DNA of 64,000 nucleotides from Thermodesulfovibrio thiophilus DSM 17215 (GCF_000423865.1 NZ_AUIU01000016.1:88323-152322); one strand, 5' to 3'. Counted from the stretch's first letter, positions 9,591 through 23,806 are shown. Notes: generated by a model not told the origin, from the letters alone. Program-made: numbers and translations.

Positions 9591-11650
9591 AAAAGTTTTA
9601 TCGGACCACCCAATCCTTTCAATTCAAAACTTATGATAAAACTAAACTCTGATGTCTCTCTTCCATCTCTATAAATGGGTTTTCTTTTCAGTGATACAAT
9701 ACTTGCCCAGCATTTTTCAGCATATCTTACATCAAGCGATGTATCTCTCAATCTTTCTCCATGTTGTTTCTTGTCATAGTTTATATTGCCAGCAAATGAC
9801 CATTTTTCAGTTAATTGCTTAACAATTGTCATTGAATAATTATTTATTCCTCCTGTATCTCCTTGATCACGGTACTGTCCTCTTATTGTAGGAGCCCACA
9901 GATAAGACGGGCTTACTGTATTATCTCTTGTGTATCTATGACCCAATGATATAGATGTTGTTGGATCAGGATTGAAACCTATCCAGTTATTAAATGTTTC
10001 TGTTCTTTTTTTTGTTATATTCTGATATGTATCAAATCCAAGGCTTATTTTCCAGAAAGAAAGTTTTGTTTCAAACAAAATAGGATAAAGATTGTCCCAG
10101 TCGTTTTTGGCTCTGAAATCATATACCTGAGCAATTCTTGCTTCAAGAGTAAACTTTCTAAAAATTAATTTATTATACACTCCTGCTCTTATAAGAGATG
10201 TATCCTCAATAAATTCTGCTTCCTCTAAAACTGGTGGTTTATTGTTAACTTCTATGAAAACTCCTTCAACAAATGGCTCAGCTATATGTGTAAAGTTTTC
10301 ATTTCGATTGTAAAGCCTCATAGATCCCTTTACATCGTACTGCAACATCTCTCTGTGCGATGTATCTTCATAAGGCGAAGTATGGGTAAGGTCATAAAAA
10401 ATTGATCTGGCACTTAAAGTCTGAGTTAGCCTTACACTGTCTCCCATCGTATAGCTCAATTTGGGATTAATCTGAAATCTCTGTCCTTTAAGCCCGTCTT
10501 CTTTATAAAATTCTCCAGCATTGATGTTAAAATTTGCAGTGAAAGGACCAATTTTAAATGGAGAAACAACATAGCCGAGCTCGGTTTTTAAAGGTGGACT
10601 TTCCCCGTCCCATCTTAAATCTTTCCATGCCTGACCGAGCAAATAAAATCTTGATTGGACTGCAGGAACAGATAGCTCAACTGAGGACTGCAGAAATCGG
10701 TCGTATTCAGCAGAAAGATCTTTGCCATAATCTTTAAAAAGAAAAGTTTTTGAAATCTGACGAGTATCTCCATATTCCCTATAAAAATCCTTTTTATTCA
10801 CATAGTTCACATCTACAAGAAGGTCAATACCTCTAAATTTTTGAACATGAATACCTCGGATTTCAAAGAAGTCTTTGTCAATGTCTTTATCATTGATATT
10901 ATAAACATGCCACATACCTTTTGTATCAAAATCAAGATACCTATATTCAAGACCCTTGCCCAGTCCGGTTTTTGAAAAATAATCAAGATAAAAAGTGGCG
11001 TCTTTATTACTGTCTATAACAAGGTAGTAAGCAGGACTGAAGCGAAATCCACGTGTATTAGAGTTACCAAATTTTAAAGGTAGAAATCCTGATTTACGAT
11101 TGTTTCCTCCAGGTCCAGAAAATATAGGAGAAAATAAAACAGGTACATCTTTAACTTGAAATGTACTGAGTTTTGATACCACCGCGTCATCAACAACAAA
11201 ATCTACAAATTCTCCTGTAAAACACCATGGTTGAGACTTGTCTGGCTCAGGCTCACAGGTTGAAACTTTAGCTTTCCTGGCTTTATACTTTATTTCACTT
11301 AATCGCTCAATTTCTTGAGCTCTAATCCAGAAATCCTGATCTTTTATATGAATTAGAGCATTTTTAAGAAGAGCAGTTTTTTTATCAATATTGAATTTAC
11401 CCTCTTCTGCCCAGGCAGTCATTGTTGAATCGTTGTAATAAAAATCTTTGTATGCTTCTACCTCATTTGTTTTTTCGTAGTAAATTGCTTTTTGAGCTCT
11501 CATCTCAAAATTTGGATCAACCATATGAACATTTCCAGTTGCAACAGATTTCTGTTCTTCATCAAAATGTTCAAGTGTATCTGATGTTATCTCTATTGAG
11601 AATGCAAGGCAGGGCAGAAAAAGAACCAGTAAAACAATTAGCACTTTCAT
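9587..11650 (-). CDS. lptD: LPS-assembly outer membrane protein LptD
   Basis: LptD is the outer-membrane barrel that inserts lipopolysaccharide at the cell surface. A signal peptide (MKVLIVLLVLFLPCLAFS) is followed by an OstA/jellyroll domain (about residues 20-130, with VATGNVHM and the AWAEEGKFNI segment). A long beta-barrel of alternating aromatic strands runs to the C-terminus, and conserved GNSNTRGFRFSPAYY lies near 200. At 687 residues it is on the short side. It is direct evidence for a diderm envelope. It overlaps both folC and truB by four bases. Confidence 0.88.
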   Translation of the reverse strand: MKVLIVLLVLFLPCLAFSIEITSDTLEHFDEEQKSVATGNVHMVDPNFEMRAQKAIYYEKTNEVEAYKDFYYNDSTMTAWAEEGKFNIDKKTALLKNALIHIKDQDFWIRAQEIERLSEIKYKARKAKVSTCEPEPDKSQPWCFTGEFVDFVVDDAVVSKLSTFQVKDVPVLFSPIFSGPGGNNRKSGFLPLKFGNSNTRGFRFSPAYYLVIDSNKDATFYLDYFSKTGLGKGLEYRYLDFDTKGMWHVYNINDKDIDKDFFEIRGIHVQKFRGIDLLVDVNYVNKKDFYREYGDTRQISKTFLFKDYGKDLSAEYDRFLQSSVELSVPAVQSRFYLLGQAWKDLRWDGESPPLKTELGYVVSPFKIGPFTANFNINAGEFYKEDGLKGQRFQINPKLSYTMGDSVRLTQTLSARSIFYDLTHTSPYEDTSHREMLQYDVKGSMRLYNRNENFTHIAEPFVEGVFIEVNNKPPVLEEAEFIEDTSLIRAGVYNKLIFRKFTLEARIAQVYDFRAKNDWDNLYPILFETKLSFWKISLGFDTYQNITKKRTETFNNWIGFNPDPTTSISLGHRYTRDNTVSPSYLWAPTIRGQYRDQGDTGGINNYSMTIVKQLTEKWSFAGNINYDKKQHGERLRDTSLDVRYAEKCWASIVSLKRKPIYRDGRETSEFSFIISFELKGLGGPIKLL

Positions 11651-12993
11651 AACAACTCGCCCAATCCTTTATGCAATGACTTTTCACCGAAAAACTCTTT
11701 TATTTCACCGATCAGGTAAGATGAACCTGTACATAAAAGATAAAGATGAGGTTTTTCCCTGCAAACATTTAAAGCTTGTTTAAATGCTTGCTCAGAGTCA
11801 GTAACACAGGAGATTTGTATCCGAAAATCTCCATTGAGTTGCGATAAAAACTCATCAATCTTTAATGCTCTTTCATAAGCAGGAGTTGTAAAGAAAAAAG
11901 AATGTGCATAACCATCAAAATGTTTTATAACTCCTTTAAAATCTTTATCTTTCATTACTCCAAAAACAACAACCGGTTTTTTATCTGTAAGCATCTTAAG
12001 AGAACTCACAAGACTTTTCGCTGCATGAGGATTATGAGCAATATCAAGGATAATCAGTGGATCATGAGAAATAACCTCGAGTCTTCCATACATTTTTACA
12101 TTTTTAAGCCCCTCTTTTATAGAATCTTCATTCCACTGAGGATATGAACGAATAAAAGCTTCCAAAGCCACAGATACATTTTCAAGCTGGTGAAAGCCTG
12201 TTAGGGGAAGGAATAGAGAAAAAATCCTTTTAGAATCCCTTTCAGGTTGAACAGTACAGTCAACTTTTTTCTGTATGCAGTTTTTAAAAAAACAAAAATC
12301 AAACCATAATCCTTCAAAACTCATTTTATTCAAGAAACTTAAAAAATCTTTACCATAGATATAAAAGTCGCTATTTAACTGTTTTGCCCTCTGTCTTAAT
12401 AACTCTTCAACCTCAACCTGCTGGTTTGAGGAAACCACAGGAATGCCTTTTTTTATGATTCCTGCTTTTTCAAATGCAATGGATTTTATATCATTACCCA
12501 GAAATTTCTGATGATCAACGCCGATACTTGTAATTACAGAAATCTCTGGATTTACAACATTTGTTGCATCAAGTCTTCCTCCCATTCCTGTTTCAAGAAC
12601 AGCGTATTCAATATTTTTTTCTTTAAAGTAAAGAAATGCCATAACAGTTATATACTCAAAAAATGTAAGATCCTCAGAATAAGGCTTGATTTTTTCAATA
12701 AGTCTTAAAATATCATCTTCGGATATTTCAATATCATTAACAACAATTCTTTCTGTAAATCTTGTAAGATGAGGCGATGTAAAAAGCCCAACATTGCATC
12801 CATGAGCTCTTAATAAATTATAAATTATTTTAGAAACTGAGCCTTTACCATTAGTCCCTGCAATATGAATAGATTTAAATTCTTTTTGAGGATTACCGAG
12901 TCGTTCAAGTGTAGAAAAAACTCTGTCAAGTCCTAGCTTTATTCCTTTAGTTCTTCTTTTATAAAGCTCATTTATTGTCTCTTTATATTCCAT
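11647..12993 (-). CDS. folC: Folylpolyglutamate/dihydrofolate synthase
   Basis: FolC adds glutamate to dihydropteroate and/or folates using ATP. The P-loop GTNGKGSVSK is at residues 46-55. The Mur-ligase-like motif SVITSIGVDHQKFLG is near 157, and the C-terminal domain contains ILDIAHNPHAAKSL. The length of 448 residues is normal. It lies between accD and lptD; the accD-folC adjacency is common in bacteria. Whether one or both activities are present cannot be told from the sequence. Confidence 0.94.
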   Translation of the reverse strand: MEYKETINELYKRRTKGIKLGLDRVFSTLERLGNPQKEFKSIHIAGTNGKGSVSKIIYNLLRAHGCNVGLFTSPHLTRFTERIVVNDIEISEDDILRLIEKIKPYSEDLTFFEYITVMAFLYFKEKNIEYAVLETGMGGRLDATNVVNPEISVITSIGVDHQKFLGNDIKSIAFEKAGIIKKGIPVVSSNQQVEVEELLRQRAKQLNSDFYIYGKDFLSFLNKMSFEGLWFDFCFFKNCIQKKVDCTVQPERDSKRIFSLFLPLTGFHQLENVSVALEAFIRSYPQWNEDSIKEGLKNVKMYGRLEVISHDPLIILDIAHNPHAAKSLVSSLKMLTDKKPVVVFGVMKDKDFKGVIKHFDGYAHSFFFTTPAYERALKIDEFLSQLNGDFRIQISCVTDSEQAFKQALNVCREKPHLYLLCTGSSYLIGEIKEFFGEKSLHKGLGELL

Positions 12994-13001
12994 GAGTTTG
13001 A

Positions 13002-13856
13002 TTAATCAATGTTAATTAATTTTTCAGGCATAAATATATTAATAATTTTATGTATTGTGTTTTTTAACTCATTCCTTGTCACAACTACATCAACCATTCC
13101 ATGTTCCAGCAAAAATTCAGCTCTCTGAAAACCTTCAGGCAACTGTTGTTTGATGGTTTCTTGAATAACTCTTGGTCCCGCAAATCCTACGAGGCTTTTA
13201 GGTTCAGCTATAATGATATCTCCCAGCATTGCAAATGATGCTGTAACCCCTCCAAATGTTGGATCTGCCAGAACAGATATATATAAAAGCCCTGCTTCCT
13301 TAACTCTGCCAATTGCCTGAGAAGTTTTTGCCATCTGTATAAGCGAAAACATTCCTTCTTGCATTCTTGCACCACCAGATGCTGAAACAATAATCAGAGG
13401 AACTTTTCTTGAGATTGCTCTTTCTGCAGCTCTTGTAACTTTTTCTCCTACAACAGTTCCCATGCTACCACCCATAAATGCAAAATCAAGAACAGCAATT
13501 ACTACATCTCTTCCATTGATCTTGGCATCGCCATAAATAGCTGCTTCTTTTAGCCCTGTCTTTTTTTCATTTTCAAGAAGTCTCTCTTTATAGGACATCG
13601 TATCTTTAAACTCAAGTGGATCATGGCTTCTGAGATCAGGATCGAGTTCAGTGAAACTTCCATTATCTGTTATTAGAGTAATTCGCTCTTTTGCTGAAAT
13701 CCTGAAGTGATACTGACATTTGGGACAAACTTTGCAGTTATTTTCAAGTTCTTTACGATAAATTATTTCCTTACAGTTTTCACATTTGACCCATAATCCT
13801 TCAGGAATTTTTACTTTTTTTTCTATTCTGGATTCTTTTTTTTTAAACCATGCCAT
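13002..13856 (-). CDS. accD: Acetyl-CoA carboxylase carboxyltransferase subunit beta
   Basis: AccD with AccA transfers the carboxyl group from biotin to acetyl-CoA, the committed step of fatty acid synthesis. The four-cysteine zinc ribbon is complete (C25, C28, C44, C47). The crotonase-fold core carries SASGGARMQEGMFSLIQMAKTS, the family hallmark, and GGSMGTVVGEK before it. The length of 284 residues is normal. It sits one base downstream of trpA, with folC next. Confidence 0.97.
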   Translation of the reverse strand: MAWFKKKESRIEKKVKIPEGLWVKCENCKEIIYRKELENNCKVCPKCQYHFRISAKERITLITDNGSFTELDPDLRSHDPLEFKDTMSYKERLLENEKKTGLKEAAIYGDAKINGRDVVIAVLDFAFMGGSMGTVVGEKVTRAAERAISRKVPLIIVSASGGARMQEGMFSLIQMAKTSQAIGRVKEAGLLYISVLADPTFGGVTASFAMLGDIIIAEPKSLVGFAGPRVIQETIKQQLPEGFQRAEFLLEHGMVDVVVTRNELKNTIHKIINIFMPEKLINID

Positions 13857-14636
13857 TTATTTTATAGCCTCTCTTAAAGATTTTATAAATTCGTATGCTT
13901 CTTCAGGTTTTTCATGAAACATCTTCACAATCGCACTTCCCACAATCACACCATCAGCAAATTGTGATACATAAGCTGCCTCTTTTGGTTTGCTAACTCC
14001 AAATCCAACGCATACCGGTTTACCAAAACTTTTCACATAGTCTATATGCTCTTTGAATGCTTTATCAAGTATAAGCTCAGAGCCTGTTATTCCTGTTATT
14101 GAAACATAATAAATAAAGCCTGTTGAAAAACGGGCAATTTTTTTTATTCTCTCAGGTGTTGATGTTGGTGCAACTAAAAAAACTGTATCAATACTGTATT
14201 TTTTGGCATAAAACATGTATATCCGGGATTCCTCAACTGTCAGGTCAGGAAATATCACGCCTGAAATACGTGCACTGGATGCATCATTGAAAAATTTTTC
14301 AATACCATAACAGAAAACAGGATTTAAATAACTCATGAGGATTACAGGAGTTTGTATTTCCTCTTTAAACTCTTGAAGAAATTTTAATATCTTTCTTAAT
14401 GTTACTCCTGCGTTTAATGCCCTATCAGAAGCTTTCTGAATTGTAGGACCATCAGCAAGAAGATCTGAAAAGGGAACGCCAAGCTCGATAATGTCAGCAC
14501 CTGCATCAGTTAGCATCTTGATCCTTCTTAAAGTATTTTCAAGATCCGGGTCTCCTGCCATAATATACGGAATAAATGCTTTTCTACCCTGCTTTTTTAT
14601 TTCCTCAAGTTTTTTTCTTACAGAAAAACCTTTCAT
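13857..14636 (-). CDS. trpA: Tryptophan synthase alpha subunit
   Basis: TrpA cleaves indole-3-glycerol phosphate and channels indole to TrpB. The catalytic acids are E51 (in ELGVPFSD) and D62 (in ADGPTIQ). The phosphate-binding GFGVSKP and VGSAIV segments near the C-terminus are intact. The length of 259 residues is normal. The start overlaps the trpB stop by four bases, as expected for the TrpAB complex. Confidence 0.97.
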   Translation of the reverse strand: MKGFSVRKKLEEIKKQGRKAFIPYIMAGDPDLENTLRRIKMLTDAGADIIELGVPFSDLLADGPTIQKASDRALNAGVTLRKILKFLQEFKEEIQTPVILMSYLNPVFCYGIEKFFNDASSARISGVIFPDLTVEESRIYMFYAKKYSIDTVFLVAPTSTPERIKKIARFSTGFIYYVSITGITGSELILDKAFKEHIDYVKSFGKPVCVGFGVSKPKEAAYVSQFADGVIVGSAIVKMFHEKPEEAYEFIKSLREAIK

Positions 14637-15820
14637 ATAGAAATTCCTTTAATCCTCGCTACTTCTTGAACATCTTTATCTCCTCTGCCTGAGAGGTTTA
14701 CAATGATTATTGAGTCCTTTGACATCTTTGGCGCAACCTTTATTGCCTCAGCCACAGCATGTGCTGACTCCAGAGCAGGAATAATGCCTTCAAGGCTGCT
14801 CAACAGCTCAAAAGCCTCCAATGCCTCGTCATCAGTTACATGCGTATATTTGACCCTTCCTGTATCCCTTAAATAAGCATGTTCAGGGCCAACAGAAGCA
14901 TAATCAAGCCCTGCGGATACAGAGTGAGTTTTTAGAATATTGCCATCGTCATTCTCTAAAACATAACTCAAACATCCCTGAAAAACTCCCTTATTACCAC
15001 TTGCAAATCTTGCTGCATGAAGCCCTGTCTCAATGCCTTTACCACCTGCCTCAACACCTGTCATCTGAACATCATTATCATCTAAAAATTCGCTGAAAAG
15101 TCCAATTGAGTTGCTTCCACCACCAACGCATGCAATAAGGAGCGATGGAAGTCTGCCTTCTTTTTTTAGTATCTGTTTTTTTGCTTCTTTCCCTATTACG
15201 CTCTGAAAAAATCTAACAAGTAATGGATAGGGATGTGGTCCAAACACTGTTCCAAGAACATAGTGCGTTGTTCTTACATTTTTTGTCCAGTCTCGCAAAG
15301 ATTCATTAATTGCATCTTTGAGTGTTTTTGAACCAGTATCAACTGGAATAACTTTAGCACCAAGAAGATTCATTCTGAAGACATTGAGCTGCTGTCTTCT
15401 TATATCCTCTGTTCCCATGTAGATATCACATGCAAGTCCTACAAGTGCAGCACCCGTTGCAGTGGCTACCCCATGCTGACCCGCTCCTGTTTCAGCGATT
15501 ATCCTTTCTTTTTTCATAACTCTTTTTGCAAGTAAAGCCTGTCCAAGTGCATTATTTATTTTGTGCGCTCCTGTATGTGCGAGGTCTTCTCTTTTTAGAT
15601 ATATCTTTGCACCGCTCAGATATTCTGTCAGCCTACCTGCAAAATAAAGTGGTGTAGGTCGACCAACATAATCTTTAAGTAGTGATTCAAACTCATCTAA
15701 AAACTCTTTATCAAACTTCACTCTCAAAAAAGCCCTCTCAAGCTCCTTTAAAGCAGGCATTAGAGTCTCAGGCACAAACCTCCCACCATACTGTCCAAAA
15801 TAGCCTTTTTTAATATACAT
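14633..15820 (-). CDS. trpB: Tryptophan synthase beta subunit
   Basis: TrpB condenses indole with serine using pyridoxal phosphate. The start is placed at the ATG giving [18 protein letters not shown], because the family begins here. With this start the PLP lysine in HTGAHKINN falls exactly at K87, as in the textbook enzyme. The glycine-rich GGGSNS loop is present. A longer frame up to 15919 is open but has no family sequence. No Shine-Dalgarno is visible; a TATAAT lies seven bases before the ATG. It heads the long minus-strand run trpB-trpA-accD-folC-lptD-truB-purB. Confidence 0.95.
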   Translation of the reverse strand: MYIKKGYFGQYGGRFVPETLMPALKELERAFLRVKFDKEFLDEFESLLKDYVGRPTPLYFAGRLTEYLSGAKIYLKREDLAHTGAHKINNALGQALLAKRVMKKERIIAETGAGQHGVATATGAALVGLACDIYMGTEDIRRQQLNVFRMNLLGAKVIPVDTGSKTLKDAINESLRDWTKNVRTTHYVLGTVFGPHPYPLLVRFFQSVIGKEAKKQILKKEGRLPSLLIACVGGGSNSIGLFSEFLDDNDVQMTGVEAGGKGIETGLHAARFASGNKGVFQGCLSYVLENDDGNILKTHSVSAGLDYASVGPEHAYLRDTGRVKYTHVTDDEALEAFELLSSLEGIIPALESAHAVAEAIKVAPKMSKDSIIIVNLSGRGDKDVQEVARIKGISI

Positions 15821-15827
15821 GAAAGCT

Positions 15828-15833
15828 ATTATA
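15828..15833 (-). promoter_or_regulatory. -10 box of a probably leaderless trpB transcript
   Basis: A perfect TATAAT ends seven bases before the trpB ATG, and no Shine-Dalgarno lies between them. Transcription would begin at or next to the start codon. No clear -35 is seen 16-18 bases upstream. Confidence 0.5.
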
Positions 15834-15955
15834 TCATAATAATAAATGGCTACGCATATGCTTGTTGAGTGCTCGTTGAGAGTCTGTATTTCCAATAGAC
15901 CATTGAAGTCGACCAACATGACGTATTACTGCTATGATTCTTATTTAGTTGCAAG

Positions 15956-15985
15956 TTGACGAAAAATTTAGAAAAATTTTAAACT
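15956..15985 (+). promoter_or_regulatory. Candidate promoter of hisG-rplU-rpmA
   Basis: A -35 TTGACG (15956-15961), an 18-base spacer and a -10 TAAACT (15980-15985) precede hisG by about 36 bases. A GGAGG at about 16005 serves hisG. This forms a divergent promoter region with trpB. Confidence 0.5.
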
Positions 15986-16021
15986 AATAATTCGAAGTAA
16001 CTCTGGAGGTTTCAACAGAAA

Positions 16022-16900
16022 ATGGAAGATAAAAATTTAAAGCTTGCTTTACCAAAAGGAAGTCTGCAGGAACTAACGCTAAAGTTGTTTAAAAAGGCTG
16101 GATATAATATAAATGTTTCTCATCGATCATACTATCCTGTTATAGATGATGAAGAAATATCATGTATGCTTTTAAGGGCTCAGGAAATACCTGTTTATGT
16201 AGAAAAAGGATATTTAGATTGCGGACTTACTGGTTATGACTGGATCCTTGAACAAAATGTGGATGTTGTAGAGATTGCAGAGCTTAGATATGCAAAAGAG
16301 GGTTTCAGACCTGTAAGATGGGTTCTGGCTGTTCCAGAGGACTCTCCAATTAAAAGTATTGAAGAGTTACAGAATAAAAGAATCGCTACAGAGCTTGTTG
16401 GATATACAAAAAGATATTTAAAATCAAAAGGAATTAAAGCTGAGGTTTATTTTTCATGGGGAGCTACAGAGGTTAAACCTCCTTATCTTGCTGATGCTAT
16501 AGTTGATCTAACAGAAACAGGAAGTTCTATTAAAGCCAACAAATTGCGCATAATTGATGTAATTCTTGAGTCAACAACCCGATTTATTTCAAATAAGAAT
16601 ACCCTGAAAAATCAGTGGAAGAAGAAAAAAATGCAGGACATCGCGATGCTTCTTCAGGGTGCCTTACTCGCTGAAGAGAAAGTCGGACTAAAAATGAACG
16701 TGCCTAAAGATTCTCTAAAAAAGGTTCTCAGTTTGCTCAATTCTTTACACTCTCCTACAATTTCACAACTTTATGATGAAGACTGGTATGCAATAGAGGT
16801 CATCATAAATGAAAAAAAGGTTAGAGAGCTTCTTCCTAAACTCAAAGATGCAGGAGCATCTGGTTTTGTTGAATATCCATTAAATAAAGTAATTCCTTAG
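16022..16900 (+). CDS. hisG: ATP phosphoribosyltransferase, long form
   Basis: First step of histidine synthesis: ATP and PRPP give phosphoribosyl-ATP. The N-terminal LALPKGSLQE, the DCGLTGYDW motif and the PRPP-binding DLTETGSSIKANKL are all visible. At 292 residues it is the long form with a C-terminal ferredoxin-like regulatory domain (about 215-290) that binds histidine, so feedback inhibition without HisZ is expected. It is grouped with ribosomal genes rather than with other his genes, and rplU follows after 11 bases. Confidence 0.96.
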   Translation: MEDKNLKLALPKGSLQELTLKLFKKAGYNINVSHRSYYPVIDDEEISCMLLRAQEIPVYVEKGYLDCGLTGYDWILEQNVDVVEIAELRYAKEGFRPVRWVLAVPEDSPIKSIEELQNKRIATELVGYTKRYLKSKGIKAEVYFSWGATEVKPPYLADAIVDLTETGSSIKANKLRIIDVILESTTRFISNKNTLKNQWKKKKMQDIAMLLQGALLAEEKVGLKMNVPKDSLKKVLSLLNSLHSPTISQLYDEDWYAIEVIINEKKVRELLPKLKDAGASGFVEYPLNKVIP

Positions 16901-16911
16901 GAGGTGTTTTC

Positions 16912-17226
16912 ATGTATGCAGTTATAGAAACCGGCGGAAAGCAACTGAAAGTTAAAGCTGGAGATACTGTTAAAGTTGAAAAACTTAGTTTAGAACCAGG
17001 ACAGGAAGTTGTTTTTGATAAGATTTTACTTTTTAAATCAGATGATGAACTGAAAGTAGGGAAGCCTTATCTTGAAGGTATTAAAGTGAAAGCTCAAGTG
17101 ATTGATGAGGCAAAGGACAAAAAAGTGCTTATTTACAGACCCCCTTCAAAAAAAGCCATGCACAAGCTTAAAGGACACAGACAGTGGTATACTAAAATAA
17201 AAGTACTGGAAATTATAGGAGGATAA
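16912..17226 (+). CDS. rplU: 50S ribosomal protein L21
   Basis: L21 is a large-subunit protein that binds 23S rRNA near L20. The start [18 protein letters not shown] and the C-terminal [19 protein letters not shown] are diagnostic. The length of 104 residues is normal. A strong AGGAGGTG site precedes the ATG. It is followed at two bases by rpmA and then obg, the conserved rplU-rpmA-obg cluster. Confidence 0.98.
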   Translation: MYAVIETGGKQLKVKAGDTVKVEKLSLEPGQEVVFDKILLFKSDDELKVGKPYLEGIKVKAQVIDEAKDKKVLIYRPPSKKAMHKLKGHRQWYTKIKVLEIIGG

Positions 17227-17228
17227 AC

Positions 17229-17498
17229 ATGGCACATAAAAAGGGAGTTGGAAGTTCAAGAAACGGAAGAGATAGTCAGTCTAAAAGACTTGGTGTGAAA
17301 AGATTCGGTGGACAAATTGTAAAAGCAGGCAATATTCTCGTACGTCAGAGAGGAACCAGGTTTCATCCAGGATCAAATGTTGGAGTTGGATCTGATTACA
17401 CTTTGTTTGCACTTATTGATGGAGTTGTAAAGTTTGAAAGAAAAGATAAACAGAGACTCAAGGTAAGCGTTTATCCAGTCTCAGAACCTGCCCAATAA
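17229..17498 (+). CDS. rpmA: 50S ribosomal protein L27
   Basis: L27 reaches the peptidyl transferase centre with its N-terminal tail. The sequence [20 protein letters not shown] followed by GVKRFGGQ and [11 protein letters not shown] identifies it. The protein begins directly with the AHKKG tail and has no extra N-terminal peptide of the kind cleaved by Prp in Firmicutes. The length of 89 residues is usual. Confidence 0.98.
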   Translation: MAHKKGVGSSRNGRDSQSKRLGVKRFGGQIVKAGNILVRQRGTRFHPGSNVGVGSDYTLFALIDGVVKFERKDKQRLKVSVYPVSEPAQ

Positions 17499-17503
17499 AC
17501 GCG

Positions 17504-19639
<2,136 letters not shown>

Positions 19640-19676
19640 ACTTTAATGAGTTTTTCAGAAGGAAATGAGTTGCCAG

Positions 19677-20750
19677 CTACTTCATTAGTGTTACTAATCT
19701 TTTAAAAGCCTGCAACTTATCTGTGCGTCCAATTTTTGCTTTTTCAATGGCTTTTTTCAAAATATCTATTGTTCTATCATAAACATTTTTATTTACTGGA
19801 TATGGTATTTTATCCTTTCCTCCATGCGCAAAGCTGTAACGTGCAGGATCTTTAAAGCTTAAAGGAGTTCCATAAATGAGCTCGGAAGTTAAAGCTAGTG
19901 CACGTAGTGTTTTCGCGCCAACTCCCCTGGTTTCAAGAAGAGATTCAAAATCTTCGGGTTGTTTTTCATAGGTTTGAAGAAAAATTTTGTAAAGATTTTT
20001 AGGATTTATATCATGAACTGTTACAGCATGTCTTTTTGGCAAATTAAGTTCTTTTATTTTTTCTATTTCAGTTACAAGCTTTTCAGGTTTTTCACAGGAA
20101 AGCAAAACAGAAGTCTTTCTTAATTCAATAGCCTCTTTTGCTGTAAAATTTAGAGTATCTGTATTAATATCACAGCAGACAGCTTCATGAGGCTCTTCAA
20201 CGAAACTTTCAACACTGAAACTGAGCCAGTGATATCTTCTTGCCATAAGATTGGTTTCATTCATTCCCTGTTGAATAACACACCATTGTCCTTCTGGAGT
20301 AAAAACAATGGTATGATGATAAAGATTAAAACCGTCCTGGACTGCCACATTATCTACTTTCGCTGAAAGTCTGCTTGCATGGATAAATTCTGTCGGCGTG
20401 AATCCTGCTTTTCCAGCATACTCTATGATTTCCTGAGGAGTATTTAATGCTCTTTTACCCTTTCCACCAGCCACAAATAATCCAAGCTCATTTTCAACCC
20501 CTCTCAGGGCTTCTTTAATCGCTCCTGTTACTGTTGTGGTAACTCCACTACTGTGCCAGTCAAAGCCGAGAATACATCCAAGAGACTGAAACCAGTATGG
20601 ATCAGAAAGTCTGCGCAAAACTTCCTCTCTGCCAAGTTCAATAACCATAAGTTCAATTATTGTTCTTGAAAGGGATATCATCCTTTTAAATAACCATTGA
20701 GGAGCTTTTCCACTGTGAAGCGGAAGATTTGCTGTTCCTGTCTTTTGCAT
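19677..20750 (-). CDS. DUF763 family protein
   Basis: The 357-residue protein starts MQKTGTANLPLHSGKAPQWL, the hallmark of DUF763, a family found mainly in archaea and thermophilic bacteria. Conserved blocks include LGFDWHSSGVTTTV (near 63), GGKGKRA and the helix-hairpin-helix-like ESLLETRGVGAKTLRALAL (about 268-286). A C-terminal block KDPARYSFAHGGKDKIPYPV is also conserved. The helix-hairpin-helix segment suggests nucleic acid contact. The biochemical role is not known to me. It is divergent from truA with 34 bases between the starts, so the two promoters must overlap. Confidence 0.85.
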   Translation of the reverse strand: MQKTGTANLPLHSGKAPQWLFKRMISLSRTIIELMVIELGREEVLRRLSDPYWFQSLGCILGFDWHSSGVTTTVTGAIKEALRGVENELGLFVAGGKGKRALNTPQEIIEYAGKAGFTPTEFIHASRLSAKVDNVAVQDGFNLYHHTIVFTPEGQWCVIQQGMNETNLMARRYHWLSFSVESFVEEPHEAVCCDINTDTLNFTAKEAIELRKTSVLLSCEKPEKLVTEIEKIKELNLPKRHAVTVHDINPKNLYKIFLQTYEKQPEDFESLLETRGVGAKTLRALALTSELIYGTPLSFKDPARYSFAHGGKDKIPYPVNKNVYDRTIDILKKAIEKAKIGRTDKLQAFKRLVTLMK

Positions 20751-20770
20751 AATTTATTTTAACAGGATGT

Positions 20771-20776
20771 TATAAT
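20771..20776 (+). promoter_or_regulatory. -10 box of a probably leaderless truA transcript
   Basis: TATAAT ends eight bases before the truA ATG, and no Shine-Dalgarno lies between. The region is shared with the divergent DUF763 promoter, where TAAAAT lies a similar distance from that ATG on the other strand. Confidence 0.5.
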
Positions 20777-20784
20777 TTTAAACT

Positions 20785-21549
20785 ATGGTTCAGATTATGA
20801 TGACAGTTCAGTATGATGGCACAAACTATTCTGGTTGGCAGAGACAGAAAAGGGAAAACACAATACAAACAGTCATAGAAGAGTCGCTCTCAAAAATATT
20901 AAAAACACAGATAAAAATTCGTGGAGCTGGTCGAACTGATGCTGGTGTTCATGCACTAGGACAGGTGGCTTCATTCAAGGGTGAAATTAAGATGTCATTA
21001 GATATTCTTAAAAAAGCACTAAATCATCTATTACCAAAAGATATAAGAGTAATTGACCTTAAAGAAGTTGAACCTGATTTTCATCCTCAGTATTCAGCAA
21101 AAAGAAAATCTTACATTTACTTTATCTGTCTTGATGAAGAATGCTCATGCTTTATTAATAGATATGTCTGGCATTACCCAAGAAAAGTTGATTTAAAACT
21201 CATGGAATACTCATTAAAACTTTTCAAGGGAACAGTAGATTTTACAGCTTTCTCAGGAAGTACAGATGTTAAAAATAAAATAAGAACAGTTTATAATTTC
21301 AGTTTGCAGTCATTCAATGAACTCTGTTTTATGGATATGAAAGTTCAGGGAAATTTTATTAAACTCCGCATAGAAGCAGATGGTTTTTTAAAATACATGG
21401 TAAGAAATATTATTGGATGTATAGTTGAAATTGGAAAGGGAAGATTAAGCAGTGAAAATATCAAAGAGGCTTTAAAATCCGGGAAGAGACCATCTTCAAT
21501 ACAGACAGCTCCTCCCAATGGACTTTTTCTGGAAAGAATAGTTTATTAG
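20785..21549 (+). CDS. truA: tRNA pseudouridine(38-40) synthase
   Basis: TruA isomerises uridines 38-40 in the anticodon arm. The catalytic aspartate is D52 in RGAGRTDAGVHALGQ. The N-terminal QYDGTNYSGWQRQ and the C-terminal FLKYMVRNIIG blocks are conserved. The length of 254 residues is normal. The ATG at 20785 is supported by the TATAAT eight bases upstream. Its stop overlaps the convergent dksA-like stop. Confidence 0.96.
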   Translation: MVQIMMTVQYDGTNYSGWQRQKRENTIQTVIEESLSKILKTQIKIRGAGRTDAGVHALGQVASFKGEIKMSLDILKKALNHLLPKDIRVIDLKEVEPDFHPQYSAKRKSYIYFICLDEECSCFINRYVWHYPRKVDLKLMEYSLKLFKGTVDFTAFSGSTDVKNKIRTVYNFSLQSFNELCFMDMKVQGNFIKLRIEADGFLKYMVRNIIGCIVEIGKGRLSSENIKEALKSGKRPSSIQTAPPNGLFLERIVY

Positions 21550-21935
21550 CTTTCTTCTCCTTCGAATTTTTCAATCATCTCTATCTTTTCCTGACAGTCT
21601 CTGCAGTATATTGCAAATGGAAGAATTTTTAATCGCTCCTCCGGGATTTCATCTCCGCACATCTCGCATATTCCATATGTATTATCTTCAAGTTTTTGTA
21701 ATGCTTCCTCTATTTTTTTAAGAATGTCCCTGTGCGTACTTAATTTTTTTAAGCTTATGTCTTCAGAAATGTCAATAGCGCTTAAATCAGCATCATCCAT
21801 TACTGCTTCTGCAATCTGACGTTTTTCTCCGGTTTGAAATTTTTTCATCTCCTCTTTTGCTTCCTGAAGAATCTGTTCTTTCATTTTGTTGAGCATTTTT
21901 TTTAATCTGGTCCTTCTTTCCAGTTCTGTATCCAT
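21546..21935 (-). CDS. TraR/DksA-family zinc-finger regulator
   Basis: The 129-residue protein has an N-terminal coiled coil (about 5-85) and a C-terminal four-cysteine zinc finger (C90, C93, C111, C114). This is the DksA layout for insertion into the RNA polymerase secondary channel. A near DxxDxA tip motif reads DDADLS (47-52), with Ser in place of Ala, so ppGpp-type control is possible but not assured. It directly follows frr and may share the rpsB operon transcript, which would fit a growth-rate regulator placed with ribosomal genes. Confidence 0.85.
   Translation of the reverse strand: MDTELERRTRLKKMLNKMKEQILQEAKEEMKKFQTGEKRQIAEAVMDDADLSAIDISEDISLKKLSTHRDILKKIEEALQKLEDNTYGICEMCGDEIPEERLKILPFAIYCRDCQEKIEMIEKFEGEES

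Positions 21936-23806
<1,871 letters not shown>

Noticed and set aside
15821..15919. Open 33-codon N-terminal extension of trpB
   Set aside because: The extension has no family sequence and no ribosome site. Starting at 15820 puts the PLP lysine at residue 87, and a TATAAT sits inside the extension.
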